From contig NZ_JAUDRJ010000003.1 in assembly GCF_030382115.1 (NCBI RefSeq), positions 3,904,989-3,965,144 of the forward strand: DNA of 60,156 nt, read 5' to 3'. How positions within the stretch are numbered: the stretch's first letter is position 1; the number at the start of each line of letters is the position of its first letter. The notes below the pieces were generated by a model. That model worked only from the letters and a program-made list of their open reading frames with translations, searched no databases and was not told the DNA's origin. This DNA comes from Nostoc sp. GT001 (GTDB lineage: Bacteria; Cyanobacteriota; Cyanobacteriia; Cyanobacteriales; Nostocaceae). Position numbers and translations under genes: made by a program. Of the stretch, positions 16,682 through 25,900 are shown one piece after another.

Positions 16682-17983
16682 TTATGGGGTTTGCTTCCCC
16701 TGCTTCCCACTCGCTACTCTATGGCCGATATCTCTCCGGTAATACATCCCCTGAAACTGGATATGTTTGATACTAGCGTAGGCTTGAGCGATCGCTTGCT
16801 CAAAATTTTCTCCGATTCCAGTCACATTTAATACTCGACCCCCATCTGTGACTATTTCTTGTTGCTGGTTCAATTTCGTCCCTGCATGAAATACAGTTGC
16901 TCCTGCTGCCTCTGCTTGCTTAATGCCAGTAATCACCTGCCCCTTCTCATATTCTCCTGGATAACCACCAGAAGCGGCAACAACAGTTGCACATGCTCCC
17001 CCTTTCCAAGCAATGGGCGGCAATTCACTTAAACGCTGCTGTACACAGGCTAGAATCAACTCTTCTAGGGGTGTTTCTAACAGTGGCAAAATCACCTGGG
17101 TTTCGGGATCGCCAAAGCGACAGTTAAATTCCAAAACCTTCAAGTCGCCATCGGGTGCAATCATTAATCCAGCATACAGTACACCTCGGTAGTCAATGCC
17201 TTTAGCTCGTAAGGTGGCGATCGCTCTTTCTAATACTTCTGTTTGAATGCGTGCCATCAACTCTGGTGTAGCGATGGGTGCTGGGCTGTATGCTCCCATC
17301 CCGCCAGTATTTTCGCCCGTATCGCCGTCACCAATTCGCTTATGATCTTGAGCTGGCAACAAGGGTCTAATTGTTAACCCATCAGTCAACGCTAAAACTG
17401 ACACCTCTTGCCCAATCAAACATTCTTCAATGACGACAAATTCACCAGCACTGCCAAATTGTCCTTGAAAAATTGCATCAATGGCACTTTCTGCCTGTGC
17501 AACTGTTTCAGCTACCGTTACACCCTTACCAGCGGCCAAGCCATCAGCTTTAACAACAATTGGCGCTCCCTGAGATTTGACGTAAGATTTTGCTGCCGCA
17601 GCTTCCGTAAATACCGCAGCCCGTGCCGTCGGAATCCCTGCTTCTTGCATCAAGGCTTTTGCCCAAGCTTTACTCGCCTCAATTTGCGCTCCGGCTCTGA
17701 CTGGGCCAAATACCATCAATCCTTTATCTTGGAGGTAATCTGTGATTCCCTTAGAGAGGGGGACTTCTGGCCCAACTATCACTAGAGTTATGCCATGTTC
17801 TAGAGCATATCGGCTCATCCCCTCAAAATCATCTACAGCTAAAGACAAGTTCTGGCAACGTTCCATACTTGCTGTGCCCCCATTCCCTGGTACACAGACA
17901 ACTTGCTCAATTTGCTTAGATTGCAACAGTTTCCATACCAGAGCGTGTTCGCGCCCCCCATTACCGACAACTAAAACTTTCAC
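16682..17983 (-). CDS. purD: Phosphoribosylamine-glycine ligase
   Basis: 433 aa, usual length for GARS. It joins 5-phosphoribosylamine and glycine with ATP in the second step of purine synthesis. The N-terminal LVVGNGGREHALVWKL, the ATP-grasp region (VVKADGLAAGKGVTVA; NTGGMGAYSPAP) and the metal-binding LEFNCRFGDPETQ are all present. The C-terminal tail after YYRRDIGHR is a short unconserved extension. It stands upstream of the xis remnant and nblS on the same strand. Housekeeping gene, intact. Confidence 0.95.
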   Translation of the reverse strand: MKVLVVGNGGREHALVWKLLQSKQIEQVVCVPGNGGTASMERCQNLSLAVDDFEGMSRYALEHGITLVIVGPEVPLSKGITDYLQDKGLMVFGPVRAGAQIEASKAWAKALMQEAGIPTARAAVFTEAAAAKSYVKSQGAPIVVKADGLAAGKGVTVAETVAQAESAIDAIFQGQFGSAGEFVVIEECLIGQEVSVLALTDGLTIRPLLPAQDHKRIGDGDTGENTGGMGAYSPAPIATPELMARIQTEVLERAIATLRAKGIDYRGVLYAGLMIAPDGDLKVLEFNCRFGDPETQVILPLLETPLEELILACVQQRLSELPPIAWKGGACATVVAASGGYPGEYEKGQVITGIKQAEAAGATVFHAGTKLNQQQEIVTDGGRVLNVTGIGENFEQAIAQAYASIKHIQFQGMYYRRDIGHRVASGKQGKQTP

Positions 17984-18451
17984 TGATTTCCTCGTGTGTC
18001 CCTTGCAAAATGAGAATACCTTAACTGCTCTCGCGGATCAATTTTTCCATCAATTCTCGCACTTATGCAAGTTTCTTCTGGTTTACAAAAGAATTCAGGA
18101 TTTAGGAGTCAAAATAGGCTCATTGGCGTCAATTTAAGGTCAAATCCTTGTCCCACATACACTTGAGACGCGATAAATCGCCGTCTCTACAAGTATTTTG
18201 GGTTTATCTGAATTGTAAGTTTTGTCTTAAAAATTAAATTTAACTAATTAGTATAATTTGAATTTTTATTGTTAACAATTACTAAATAAAGCTAGTAACA
18301 TCTTTTTGGCATCAGTGTATTAGTTAAATTATCTTTTTTGCTGATACAAATTCAATAATCTCTGAAAAAATCATCAATCAATAACCAATTTTTGATTATA
18401 ATTATTAACTTGTGAATATCGCGGTTAATCAGGATATAAAAAATCGGCAAC
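17984..18451. other. Intergenic with one dispersed repeat
   Basis: 468 bp between divergent purD and the epimerase. It holds the repeat at 18165-18214 and then very AT-rich DNA (18215-18450) that probably contains the epimerase promoter. No gene or RNA was recognised. Confidence 0.5.
18165..18214 (-). repeat. Dispersed repeat with GAGACGCGAT hairpin
   Basis: Read on the minus strand, this matches 27049-27090: TTCAGATAAACCCAAAA, then GTAGAGACG and GCGATTTATC. A shorter relative is near 20680-20702. The GAGACG/CGTCTC arms can form a hairpin. Confidence 0.65.
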
Positions 18452-19411
18452 ATGGCTAAAATTATCGTTACTGGAGTCGCAGGTTTTATTGGTTCTCATC
18501 TTGCAGAAAGATTGTTACAACAAGGAAATGAAGTAATCGGGATTGATGAATTTAATGATTATTACGATCCGATGTTAAAGCGAAACAATATTGCACATTT
18601 GTATCGTTTACCTGGTTTTGCATTAATTGAAGGAGATATGCAGTTTTTAGATTGGCAGAAACTCTTACAAGATGTTGATGTAGTTTACCATCAAGCGGCA
18701 CAAGCAGGGGTCAGAGCAAGTTGGGGTAAAGCTTTTCGAGGCTATACAGAACGAAATGTTAACGCTACACAAGTTTTGCTGGAAGCAGCTAAGGATGCTA
18801 AAGACCTTAAAAGATTAGTTTTTGCCTCTTCATCAAGTGTATATGGTGATGCAGAAACATTACCTACCCATGAGAGGATTTGTCCTCAACCGGTTTCTCC
18901 TTACGGCATTACAAAGCTAGCAGCAGAGTTTTTGTGTGAACTGTATTACAAGAACTTTGGTGTGCCCTGTGTGACATTGCGCTATTTCACAGTTTATGGC
19001 CCCAAACAGCGCCCAGATATGGCATTTCATAAGTTCTTTCAATCCATTTTGCACAATGAGGCGATTCCTATTTACGGCGATGGCCAGCAAACGCGGGAGT
19101 TTACGTTTGTTAGTGATATTGTCGCCGCTAATTTAGCCGCCGCTACGGCATCTCAAGCAGTGGGAGAAATCTTTAATATCGGTGGTGGTAGCAGGGTAGT
19201 TTTAGCAGAAGTTTTAGATACGATTGAAGAAATTGTTGGGAAGCCAATTAAAAGAAACCACATAGAAAAAGCGATGGGAGACGCGCGCCACACGGCGGCT
19301 GATGTATCTAAAGCGCAGAAAATTCTTGGATATCAGCCGCAAGTCTCCCTAAAAGAGGGTTTGACGCAGGAATGGGAGTGGGTAAAATCTTTGTATTCCT
19401 TATCTTCCTAA
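18452..19411 (+). CDS. NAD-dependent sugar-nucleotide epimerase/dehydratase
   Basis: 319 aa extended SDR. The NAD motif TGVAGFIG is at 7-14, Asp32 binds ribose, Ser127-129 and Tyr151-xxx-Lys155 form the catalytic set. The AAQAGVRASWG segment (82-92) is typical of UDP-glucuronate 4-epimerase-like enzymes. The reaction would be epimerisation of a UDP- or GDP-sugar for cell-surface polysaccharides. It is monocistronic here. The C-terminal WVKSLYSLSS is short and unremarkable. Substrate assignment is tentative. Confidence 0.85.
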   Translation: MAKIIVTGVAGFIGSHLAERLLQQGNEVIGIDEFNDYYDPMLKRNNIAHLYRLPGFALIEGDMQFLDWQKLLQDVDVVYHQAAQAGVRASWGKAFRGYTERNVNATQVLLEAAKDAKDLKRLVFASSSSVYGDAETLPTHERICPQPVSPYGITKLAAEFLCELYYKNFGVPCVTLRYFTVYGPKQRPDMAFHKFFQSILHNEAIPIYGDGQQTREFTFVSDIVAANLAAATASQAVGEIFNIGGGSRVVLAEVLDTIEEIVGKPIKRNHIEKAMGDARHTAADVSKAQKILGYQPQVSLKEGLTQEWEWVKSLYSLSS

Positions 19412-19449
19412 TTTTCCTCATTCTCTTTATCTGTTTAACTGTCTTGTCT

Positions 19450-19812
19450 TTAGCTGTTAGTCAAAACAACACCTTGGCGCACAGCACGCTTGCGATTGCT
19501 TTTACGAGTACCTCCAGCCATCTGATATTGATGGCTATTTTTACCAAACTTATGAGCAACACCAAGCAAAATTTTTTCAGAATAATCTGCTAAATCTTGT
19601 TCATTTTCAATAATTTGGGTTAATAAAACATCAATATTAGAGAGGGTAGTATTGTAAGCTTCCAAAGATTGACGGAGATTTTCAATTTTGTCAGTATAAT
19701 CTTTAACTGTTAAACTGTCTCCGACATCTAGAGTAAGACTGATAGATTTAATACTTGCCAAGCGCATCTCAGCTTTGCTAAGAATACGTGAATCGCGTTT
19801 TGGCCTTGCCAT
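19450..19812 (-). CDS. Small helical conserved protein (paralogue of 48136-48531)
   Basis: 120 aa. It begins MARPKRDSRILSKAEMRLAS, has a central coiled-coil-like region (~40-85), then VAHKFGKNSHQYQMAGGTRKS and a basic end. The gene at 48136 shares the layout, including KRxSRILxKAxxRxA near the N-terminus and KxGKxSxxYxMAGGxRxS near the C-terminus. The basic ends could bind nucleic acid. No known family name is recalled and function is unknown. It is convergent with the epimerase. Confidence 0.7.
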   Translation of the reverse strand: MARPKRDSRILSKAEMRLASIKSISLTLDVGDSLTVKDYTDKIENLRQSLEAYNTTLSNIDVLLTQIIENEQDLADYSEKILLGVAHKFGKNSHQYQMAGGTRKSNRKRAVRQGVVLTNS

Positions 19813-20062
19813 TAATTAATACTCCTTCACCTGAAAAGATAACGTAAACTTTTAGTAATTCTATAGTGGACAATTTTTTAAAAGGTTGTCCTGAGTAAAA
19901 TTATTTATTTTTTTTAAAGACTCAAATTTGAGTATTTTCACCAATTTTTATCGAGGAAGGCAGGAGGCAGTGTTTCGACTCCTTTCGACTTCGCTCAAGG
20001 CAAGCCGCTCAACAACCTCTTTCTCTCCCTTTTATAACCCAATACGCTTGGGTTATAAAAAA

Positions 20063-20096
20063 ATTGTCGGTTGGGTAAAGCAAAGCGCAACCCAAC
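20063..20096. repeat. Hairpin GTTGGGT/ACCCAAC
   Basis: GGTTGGGTAAAGC faces GCAACCCAAC, part of the dispersed GTAGGTTGGGTT palindrome class also present at 8817-8890. It lies in an 1179-bp gene-free stretch (19813-20991) otherwise occupied by the three repeats listed next. Confidence 0.5.
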
Positions 20097-20104
20097 AAAG
20101 ATAA

Positions 20105-20225
20105 GGGACTTCCAACTAAAAAAATATCCCATCGCTGTCTAGGCAGGGGAGCAGGGGGCAGGGGGCAGGGGGAGAAAGAAAAATATTATCTGAGTAAATT
20201 GGATAATTTATTTTCTGGAAGTCCC
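20105..20225. mobile_element. MITE-like family A element, copy A1 (121 bp)
   Basis: The ends GGGACTTCCA (20105-20114) and TGGAAGTCCC (20216-20225) are inverted, and TAA is directly repeated on both sides (20102-20104, 20226-20228). Sub-terminal AAAAAAATATCCCAT and ATTGGATAATTTATTTTCT are shared with the other copies. The core is a GGGGGCA-rich tract. No ORF. It is nearly the reverse complement of copy A5 without A5's internal insert. Confidence 0.8.
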
Positions 20226-20229
20226 TAAA

Positions 20230-20492
20230 CGAAGTTAAAGCAGAAGTTGCTAACGCAAAAACGGAAGTTCTTACAGGGAAGACGGAAGTTGCTACAGAGT
20301 GCGCGAAATACCGAAATGTCAAGGCAGAAGTTCTTACAGGCTGCGCAAAACACTGAAACGTCAAGACGGAAGTTCTTGCAGGGAAGGCGGAAGTTCTTAC
20401 AGGCTGCGCGAAACACCGAAACGTCAAGGCAGAAGTTCTTACAGGGAAGGCAGAAGTTGCTACAGACTGCGCAAAACACCGAAACGTCAACC
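20230..20492. repeat. Minisatellite with 21/42-bp period
   Basis: Units alternate between a 21-bp form (GAAGTTCTTACAGGGAAGGC plus one base) and a 42-bp form in which CTGCGCGAAACACCGAAACG follows CAGG. Because the period is a multiple of three, several frames are open on both strands, giving spurious Cys/Arg-rich ORFs. I treat it as non-coding. It begins 5 bp after element A1. Confidence 0.75.
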
Positions 20493-20517
20493 CTGGAGCA
20501 ATATTTTTTGATGTATT

Positions 20518-20622
20518 GTAGCGGTTCTTGGTTGAGTGAAGTACAAGAACCCCACCCCCAACCCCCTCCCCGCAAGCGAGGAGGAGGCTAAGATGTACCT
20601 TATGTAATTAGGAAATGCTATA
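20518..20622. mobile_element. Family C element, short copy
   Basis: The outer TGTAGCGGTTC and AGGAAATGCTATA are imperfect inverted ends. GTTGAGTGAAGTACAAGAACC, CCCCACCCCCAACCCCC and GGAGGCTAAGATGTACCTTA match the reverse complement of the element at 48600-48885. It lacks the D insertion found there and so shows the uninterrupted form. Confidence 0.65.
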
Positions 20623-20991
20623 GGAATTTGCAATAAATAATACCAATTCAATTAATGATTGCAATACATCCTTAAGTAAAAACGCGATAATCGCGTCTCT
20701 ACAAATGGTCTATTTGTCGTATTGTTTTTTCAAATAGCGATCGCTTTGTGAGTCTGTCCATCTCAGCAATAATGAAAGCTTTTCTCAATAATTTTTATAA
20801 AACCTAAATACTTTCTCTTTCAAGGGAGCTAAAAGAGGCGTGAAAGGATTCTCGTGTTTGAAATTGGTTTCATGGGAGGCATCTAGTTTATAAAAAACCT
20901 CTAACGCCATCGCAAAATTCCGAAATTGACTAATTCGAGAGTGGAGAAGGAAACAACAGCGATTTTCTCAATAGTGCGAGGGTAAGTAAAA
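20623..20991. other. Intergenic, promoter region of the lipoprotein gene
   Basis: 369 bp without a gene. It contains an ACGCGATAATCGCGT hairpin near 20681-20695 and a HIP1 site at about 20738, with AT-rich DNA before the next start codon. Confidence 0.4.
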
Positions 20992-22053
20992 ATGTTCAAA
21001 ATAAAATCTTTAATCAGTGTTGTTATTCCGATTACTGTTTTTTTAGGAAGTTGCGGAGCTAATTTTAAGTCTGTAGAAGACTTTAGCAAGAGCCAAAAAA
21101 TAGTTCAACGAGCTTCTAATGATTTTGCTGAAGATATTTATCAATCTTGTTTACGACGTACTAGATATATCAAATTAGTTCCCGATAATGGAATTCCTTA
21201 TCGCAATGATCGGCGAGAGAGTTGTGAGACAACTGAACGAGTTGATTCTGATAATTTCAAAACAGGAGTCAGTATTTTAATTGACTATATGGATGCTCTA
21301 GGTGCTATAGCACGTGGAAAAAGTTTATCTTTAGATAAATCAATAGATGACTTAGGTGAAAGTCTTAAAAATTTATCTATTAACAGCAATAAACTAGATT
21401 CTGATGCAGTGGATGGAGGCAGTCAAATTCTTAAAGTCTTATTTGATTTAGCGACTAAAAAAATTCGAGAGGATGCTCTGCAAAAAGCGATTGTTTGTAC
21501 TAATGAACCTATTCATAAATATATTACTGGTAATTTGGTTCCCGCAAGTGATGAGAATGGAGTTGATCTTTATAAACCTGCTAAAGGAGGCTTAATATTT
21601 CTTGTAAACAACAACTACCTTAGTAAAAAAGGAACTTTAGGTATAGAAGCAGACGCAATTGATACTTACTATAAATCCTACTTTCTTACTTTAAATGAGC
21701 TAGGCAAAGATCAAATCAATCCAAGTAATTATCAACAAGTTTTTGACAGAATTACAGTAGGTGAGAAATTAACAGAAGATTATAATGAAGCCATGAAAAT
21801 AGTGACTGAAAAAGAACAAGCAGCTAGGGCTTACAATCAAATTCTTGTGAGTACAGTTAAAACTCATAATCGACTAAGCAAAGAATTTGCAGAAGGGCTA
21901 AAATCCAAAGACATTAATCAATTATGTCAGTTTAATGCTAAAGTTTCATTCAAAAAAATTGATGATAAAAAAATGAAACGTATTCAAAGAATACTAAATG
22001 AATATGTCATCTCAGTCAAACCTCTAGTAGAGGAAGTTGATCGCGCTTTTTAA
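20992..22053 (+). CDS. Lipoprotein of unknown function
   Basis: 353 aa. The basic start, hydrophobic segment and lipobox LGSC give a lipidated Cys21. The mature part is largely helical and rich in Lys, Asp and Asn. It has Cys pairs at ~53/77 and near 168, and no recognised domain. A second small helical protein follows after 63 bp on the same strand with a good ribosome site, so they form a probable two-gene unit. It is AT-rich and looks like accessory DNA. A membrane-surface role is all that can be supported. Confidence 0.65.
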   Translation: MFKIKSLISVVIPITVFLGSCGANFKSVEDFSKSQKIVQRASNDFAEDIYQSCLRRTRYIKLVPDNGIPYRNDRRESCETTERVDSDNFKTGVSILIDYMDALGAIARGKSLSLDKSIDDLGESLKNLSINSNKLDSDAVDGGSQILKVLFDLATKKIREDALQKAIVCTNEPIHKYITGNLVPASDENGVDLYKPAKGGLIFLVNNNYLSKKGTLGIEADAIDTYYKSYFLTLNELGKDQINPSNYQQVFDRITVGEKLTEDYNEAMKIVTEKEQAARAYNQILVSTVKTHNRLSKEFAEGLKSKDINQLCQFNAKVSFKKIDDKKMKRIQRILNEYVISVKPLVEEVDRAF

Positions 22054-22116
22054 CTAGATTTTATCTAAAATTTTCCCATTACCAATTCATGATTAAAAAA
22101 AGGAGAGTTATTATTT

Positions 22117-22509
22117 ATGTCCTTAATAGATAAAATGAATGAATTAAGGGCCACTCTTGAAAAAAGAGCAGCAGAGCTTTTCAAGGCTAAAAAAATTAGT
22201 CAGAGTGACTTGGAATCAATTAATAATGACTGCCAAAAATTTGTGGATTTTGCTGCCAAGCTCAATAGCATAGAATTAAATAAAGTTTTAACTGATATAA
22301 ATGAACCAGCCCAAAAAATAATTGAGGCTACTAATTCTCTTGATCAAGCGGCTGCAAAAATTCAAGAATTTCAGAATTTTTTTGATATTTTAAGTCCACT
22401 AATCAGATTAGGAGAAGCTGTTTCAAATGCCATTGTAAGCGGCGGTGTAGCTGCAATTGGCAATCTAGTTAGAGAACTTAGAGATGTTGGCAATCGGCTT
22501 AATACCTAA
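22117..22509 (+). CDS. Small all-helical protein of unknown function
   Basis: 130 aa, beginning MSLIDKMNELRATLEKRAAEL, with predicted coiled-coil helices throughout. A more hydrophobic C-terminal segment (~92-120, LIRLGEAVSNAIVSGGVAAIGNLV) could insert into or lie on a membrane. AGGAGAG 9-11 bases before ATG is a good ribosome site. It lies 63 bp after the lipoprotein gene and probably works with it. No homologous family was recognised. Confidence 0.6.
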   Translation: MSLIDKMNELRATLEKRAAELFKAKKISQSDLESINNDCQKFVDFAAKLNSIELNKVLTDINEPAQKIIEATNSLDQAAAKIQEFQNFFDILSPLIRLGEAVSNAIVSGGVAAIGNLVRELRDVGNRLNT

Positions 22510-22623
22510 TACCATTTCTTTATGAAGCAGCAGCAAATTTTCTTTTTGTGTCCAACTCTTACGAGACGCTGCGCGTAGCTTGCTTATCCGTAGGAGTATG
22601 CGCCCTTGGTGCTTTGTTTCTAA

Positions 22624-22902
22624 GGGACTTCCAAATACAAAAATATCCAATTAACTTCTCTGAGTTTTCACGTCATGTGGAAAAGCCAACGGAAAACCTA
22701 ACCCCCTAGCCCCCTTCCCTACAAGGGAAGGGGGAGAAATCAAAGCCTCTCTCCTTGTAGGGGAGAGGTTTGGAGAGGGGTTTTCCAGATCCCGTGAAAA
22801 GTCAGATTAACTTCTGTGGGGTGGGCGACACGAGAACCCAGTTTATATGGCGCTCATGTTGCCCACCCCACAATATTGGATAATTTATTTCTTAGAGTTC
22901 CC
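22624..22902. mobile_element. Family A element, copy A2, containing a family B insertion
   Basis: The left end GGGACTTCCAAATAC and right end ...ATTTCTTAGAGTTCCC are flanked by TAA on both sides (22621-22623, 22903-22905). Inside is a family B element (22660-22805) with its 10-bp duplication. A GTGGGGTGGGC...GCCCACCCCAC inverted repeat follows at about 22816-22872. Removing B gives the same order as 48886-48979 read on the minus strand. Confidence 0.8.
22660..22805. mobile_element. MITE-like family B element, copy B1 (146 bp)
   Basis: The ends CTGAGTTTTCACGTCATGTG and (reverse strand) CTGACTTTTCACGGGATCTG are inverted 25-bp repeats. ATTAACTTCT is duplicated exactly on either side (22650-22659, 22806-22815). 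The unoccupied version, ATTAACTCCTGTGGGG, is present on the minus strand at about 48945-48960. No ORF of its own. Confidence 0.85.
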
Positions 22903-22991
22903 TAATATACTTTGGTGCATCTTCATACAGAATTGATATAAGTAGTTAGATAGTGCGATCGCCTGTCTAATTAGTTTAATCTTTCGCTTAC

Positions 22992-25900
22992 CTATTCCCA
23001 TGATTGAAATTCATCAATGGCGCTACGAATTAAGGAAGTTATTTGAGCGCGACGGGTTTCAAAATTAGCGGCGATGTAAATCAATAAAATGCCAACTAGC
23101 AAGCCAACAACCCATTTTAAAAACGAGTACTGTAAGCTGAAAATTACCGATTGATAGATTGTCGTAATTAAAAAAGTGGCTGTACCAATGTAGAGAAAAG
23201 CTCGTACTCGCAAAGCTAATCCGGCAAAAATGGCGATGAGACTCAAAATCCCCGGTATCCAAGCTGCGTTTTGATGAAATAAAATTGCCCATCCACAAAT
23301 TAAACCACTACCTAGCACTCTCAGAATATGACGAGATGTTTTGTACTGTGGTAACTTCAGTTGGGTATCTACTTGAGCAATATAAAGCAGTGAGAACCCA
23401 ATTGGTGTTACATACCACAAAGTATCAGTTAGGCGTAAGGAATCAAACCAGCGATAAAGTGCCCAATCAATCAACGCCACACTAATATAAGTGAAACGGA
23501 TATTTTCACCCACTTTTGCTAAAAAGATGTAAAACCCAGCTGCGAGTACTAAGGTAATGGGGTAAGTTTGCAGTCTGGTTTCCCATAAAATTATCAGTGG
23601 TGTGATGTATGCAGCTTGTTGCCAAGGTCTTTTAGACCAACCCCAACTTTCCCAAGGTAGAATGTACAAAAAGTAGGCTACCACACAAGCGATCGCACCA
23701 TTCCAAGGAACTAATGGCCCAGCCCAAAATCGCCCTACTGCTGTCTCTCGCCAATAAATTCTCATGCTAGCTACCTCTAATAAGCCAAGGTAAACCCACA
23801 TCTCGGCGATTGTAATTCTTCCCAAGATGCTGGGGGAAGTGCGTAAATTGCGTCCCTGAAAGATGGCGTAGCGAATCAAAAATACTCCAGTTCCCAATCC
23901 CACCAAACGGTTAACTGCAATGGGAAGAGGAATAGCAGCCATTAATAAACAGCTACTCCAAACCCAGTGAATATGGGCAATTCTTTTCAATTCTTGAGGA
24001 GTTAGGTGTAAGTAGCTGACAAGCCTTGGCGACAAAATGCGGTAAGCATACATGATACTCGCGCCAAGGGTAGACATGGCAATCAATCCATCACCTAATG
24101 CTCCTCCTGAAGCTTGTGACATTTGATAGAACAAAAGTTCATAAGCAGAAATTGATACGCCAATAATTCCTAAATACAGCAAGGGTTTGAAGCTCTCGTG
24201 CCGTCGCCCTACGCCAATAATAATTAAAGCTACACCCAAGGAATACAAACCTGTCCACTCGGTGAAGGTGTTCAAACGCAGCAACACACTGAATGCACCA
24301 TAAATTAATGGCAAAATATGAAGACTGCTAGGCAACCTTTCTAATTGATGTCGTCGCCGCCACCACTCGCCGACAAGTTGAGTAATTAAACCCAAAGCGA
24401 TGTTTGCGAACGCAATTCTCACAATTGAATGTTCCCCCAACCCTAACACCTGAGCAATCAACAATTCTAAACACCAACCGATACTATAAAATGCCCAATT
24501 TGTTGGTTCGCGCCAACTGCGATAAACAATGGCTGCCAAGGTGATTACAGTGGCAATTAAGAACAAAAATCCTGAAGTCGTAAACCCTTGGTAAATCAGC
24601 ACTGAGTGCAGCGTCAAACTTAATAATTCAACACTACACAAAGCGATCGCCCATTTATTGCTAGCGGCTGCATAGATAATTGCTAATTCGTTACCGCGTC
24701 GATTTAAAACAGTGGTCACTGAGCGGCGCCGAAGTGTCCGCGCTAACCATAAACTTAGAGTTGCGATCGCTCCTACAACAAACCAACCTGCTGCCGCTAG
24801 GCGAGGCAAACCAGGCACACCTGTCCACAGCAGCGCCCCAATGAAACTTAAAACAAATCCTTCTGTAATTACCGCAGATACTTGGTTTCGCAAATAGCGC
24901 GTATTTGCAAACATCAATCCAGCACCTACAGCTAAACCAATTAATCTGATTCCTGGTAGTTGTAAAGTTAGTAGCTGGGCAATTATCACAGCCAAGACAC
25001 TCAAGTAACGGCTAGTAATCCGCCGCTCTATAATTGCGGCATTGGCAACACCTGTGAGAGCTAAAGGCGTAACTAGCCATAAAACTCCCCAATCAGATCG
25101 GTTATCAGTAATGCCATACCAAGATGATTCTGCATTCATCCACAAGAGGAAAAAACTCGCTGCGGCTAATCCTAAACCGATATCCCATGCGCTACGTTGC
25201 CATAGTCCTTCCTGCAAGCTAAATCGCCATTCTGCAACCATGAGAGCCAATAAAATACTTGCCCAAACTTGTTGACTCAGGCTGGGGAATAACCAATTAA
25301 TGGTAAAGCAAAACGTCAGCATCCCCATGATGTGAGTTAGGTATACCAGGGGAAGAGATGAGGGGGAGCGGCGTTGAGTAACGAATGCCAGAGTGGCGGT
25401 AGAAAGTAGCAGATTTAGCGATCGCAATGGGGGATTTACGATAGCGATCGTTGTTAAAACAGTTCCAAATAACAGGGTGAGCAGTTCGCCAAATTTAGCT
25501 AATTCTCGCTTTTGGCGGCGATACAAATTATCTGTAAGCGCCACCATCAAAATTACGTAGGGAAATAAAGCTATACCCAGTAGCGCCCAAGGTTGATTTT
25601 GAGAATTGGTGAGTTGAGTACTAGTTGCGATCACTAATTTCTGTAAGTTATCGGGTACTAATCGCCAACCCAGCAAAATCGTCTCTAAGCCGATGACGAA
25701 AACCCCTGCAAAGTCTCGCTTTAAACTGTACCGTTGCAAGCGACTCCCCACAAACCACAAACCCAAACCACTGACAGCTATTGCTTGCCAAGGATAATTT
25801 ACTACCGATACCACCCAACCCAGGAAGAGTAAAATTGCGCCGAGTCTTTCCCAGAGTAAGAGGGATGAGGGAGATGATGGGAATATTAATGTTACTTCCC

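Noticed and set aside
20116..20591. Cys/Arg-rich frames on both strands near 20.3 kb
   Set aside because: Same artefact of a 21/42-bp repeat; the frames also cross element boundaries.
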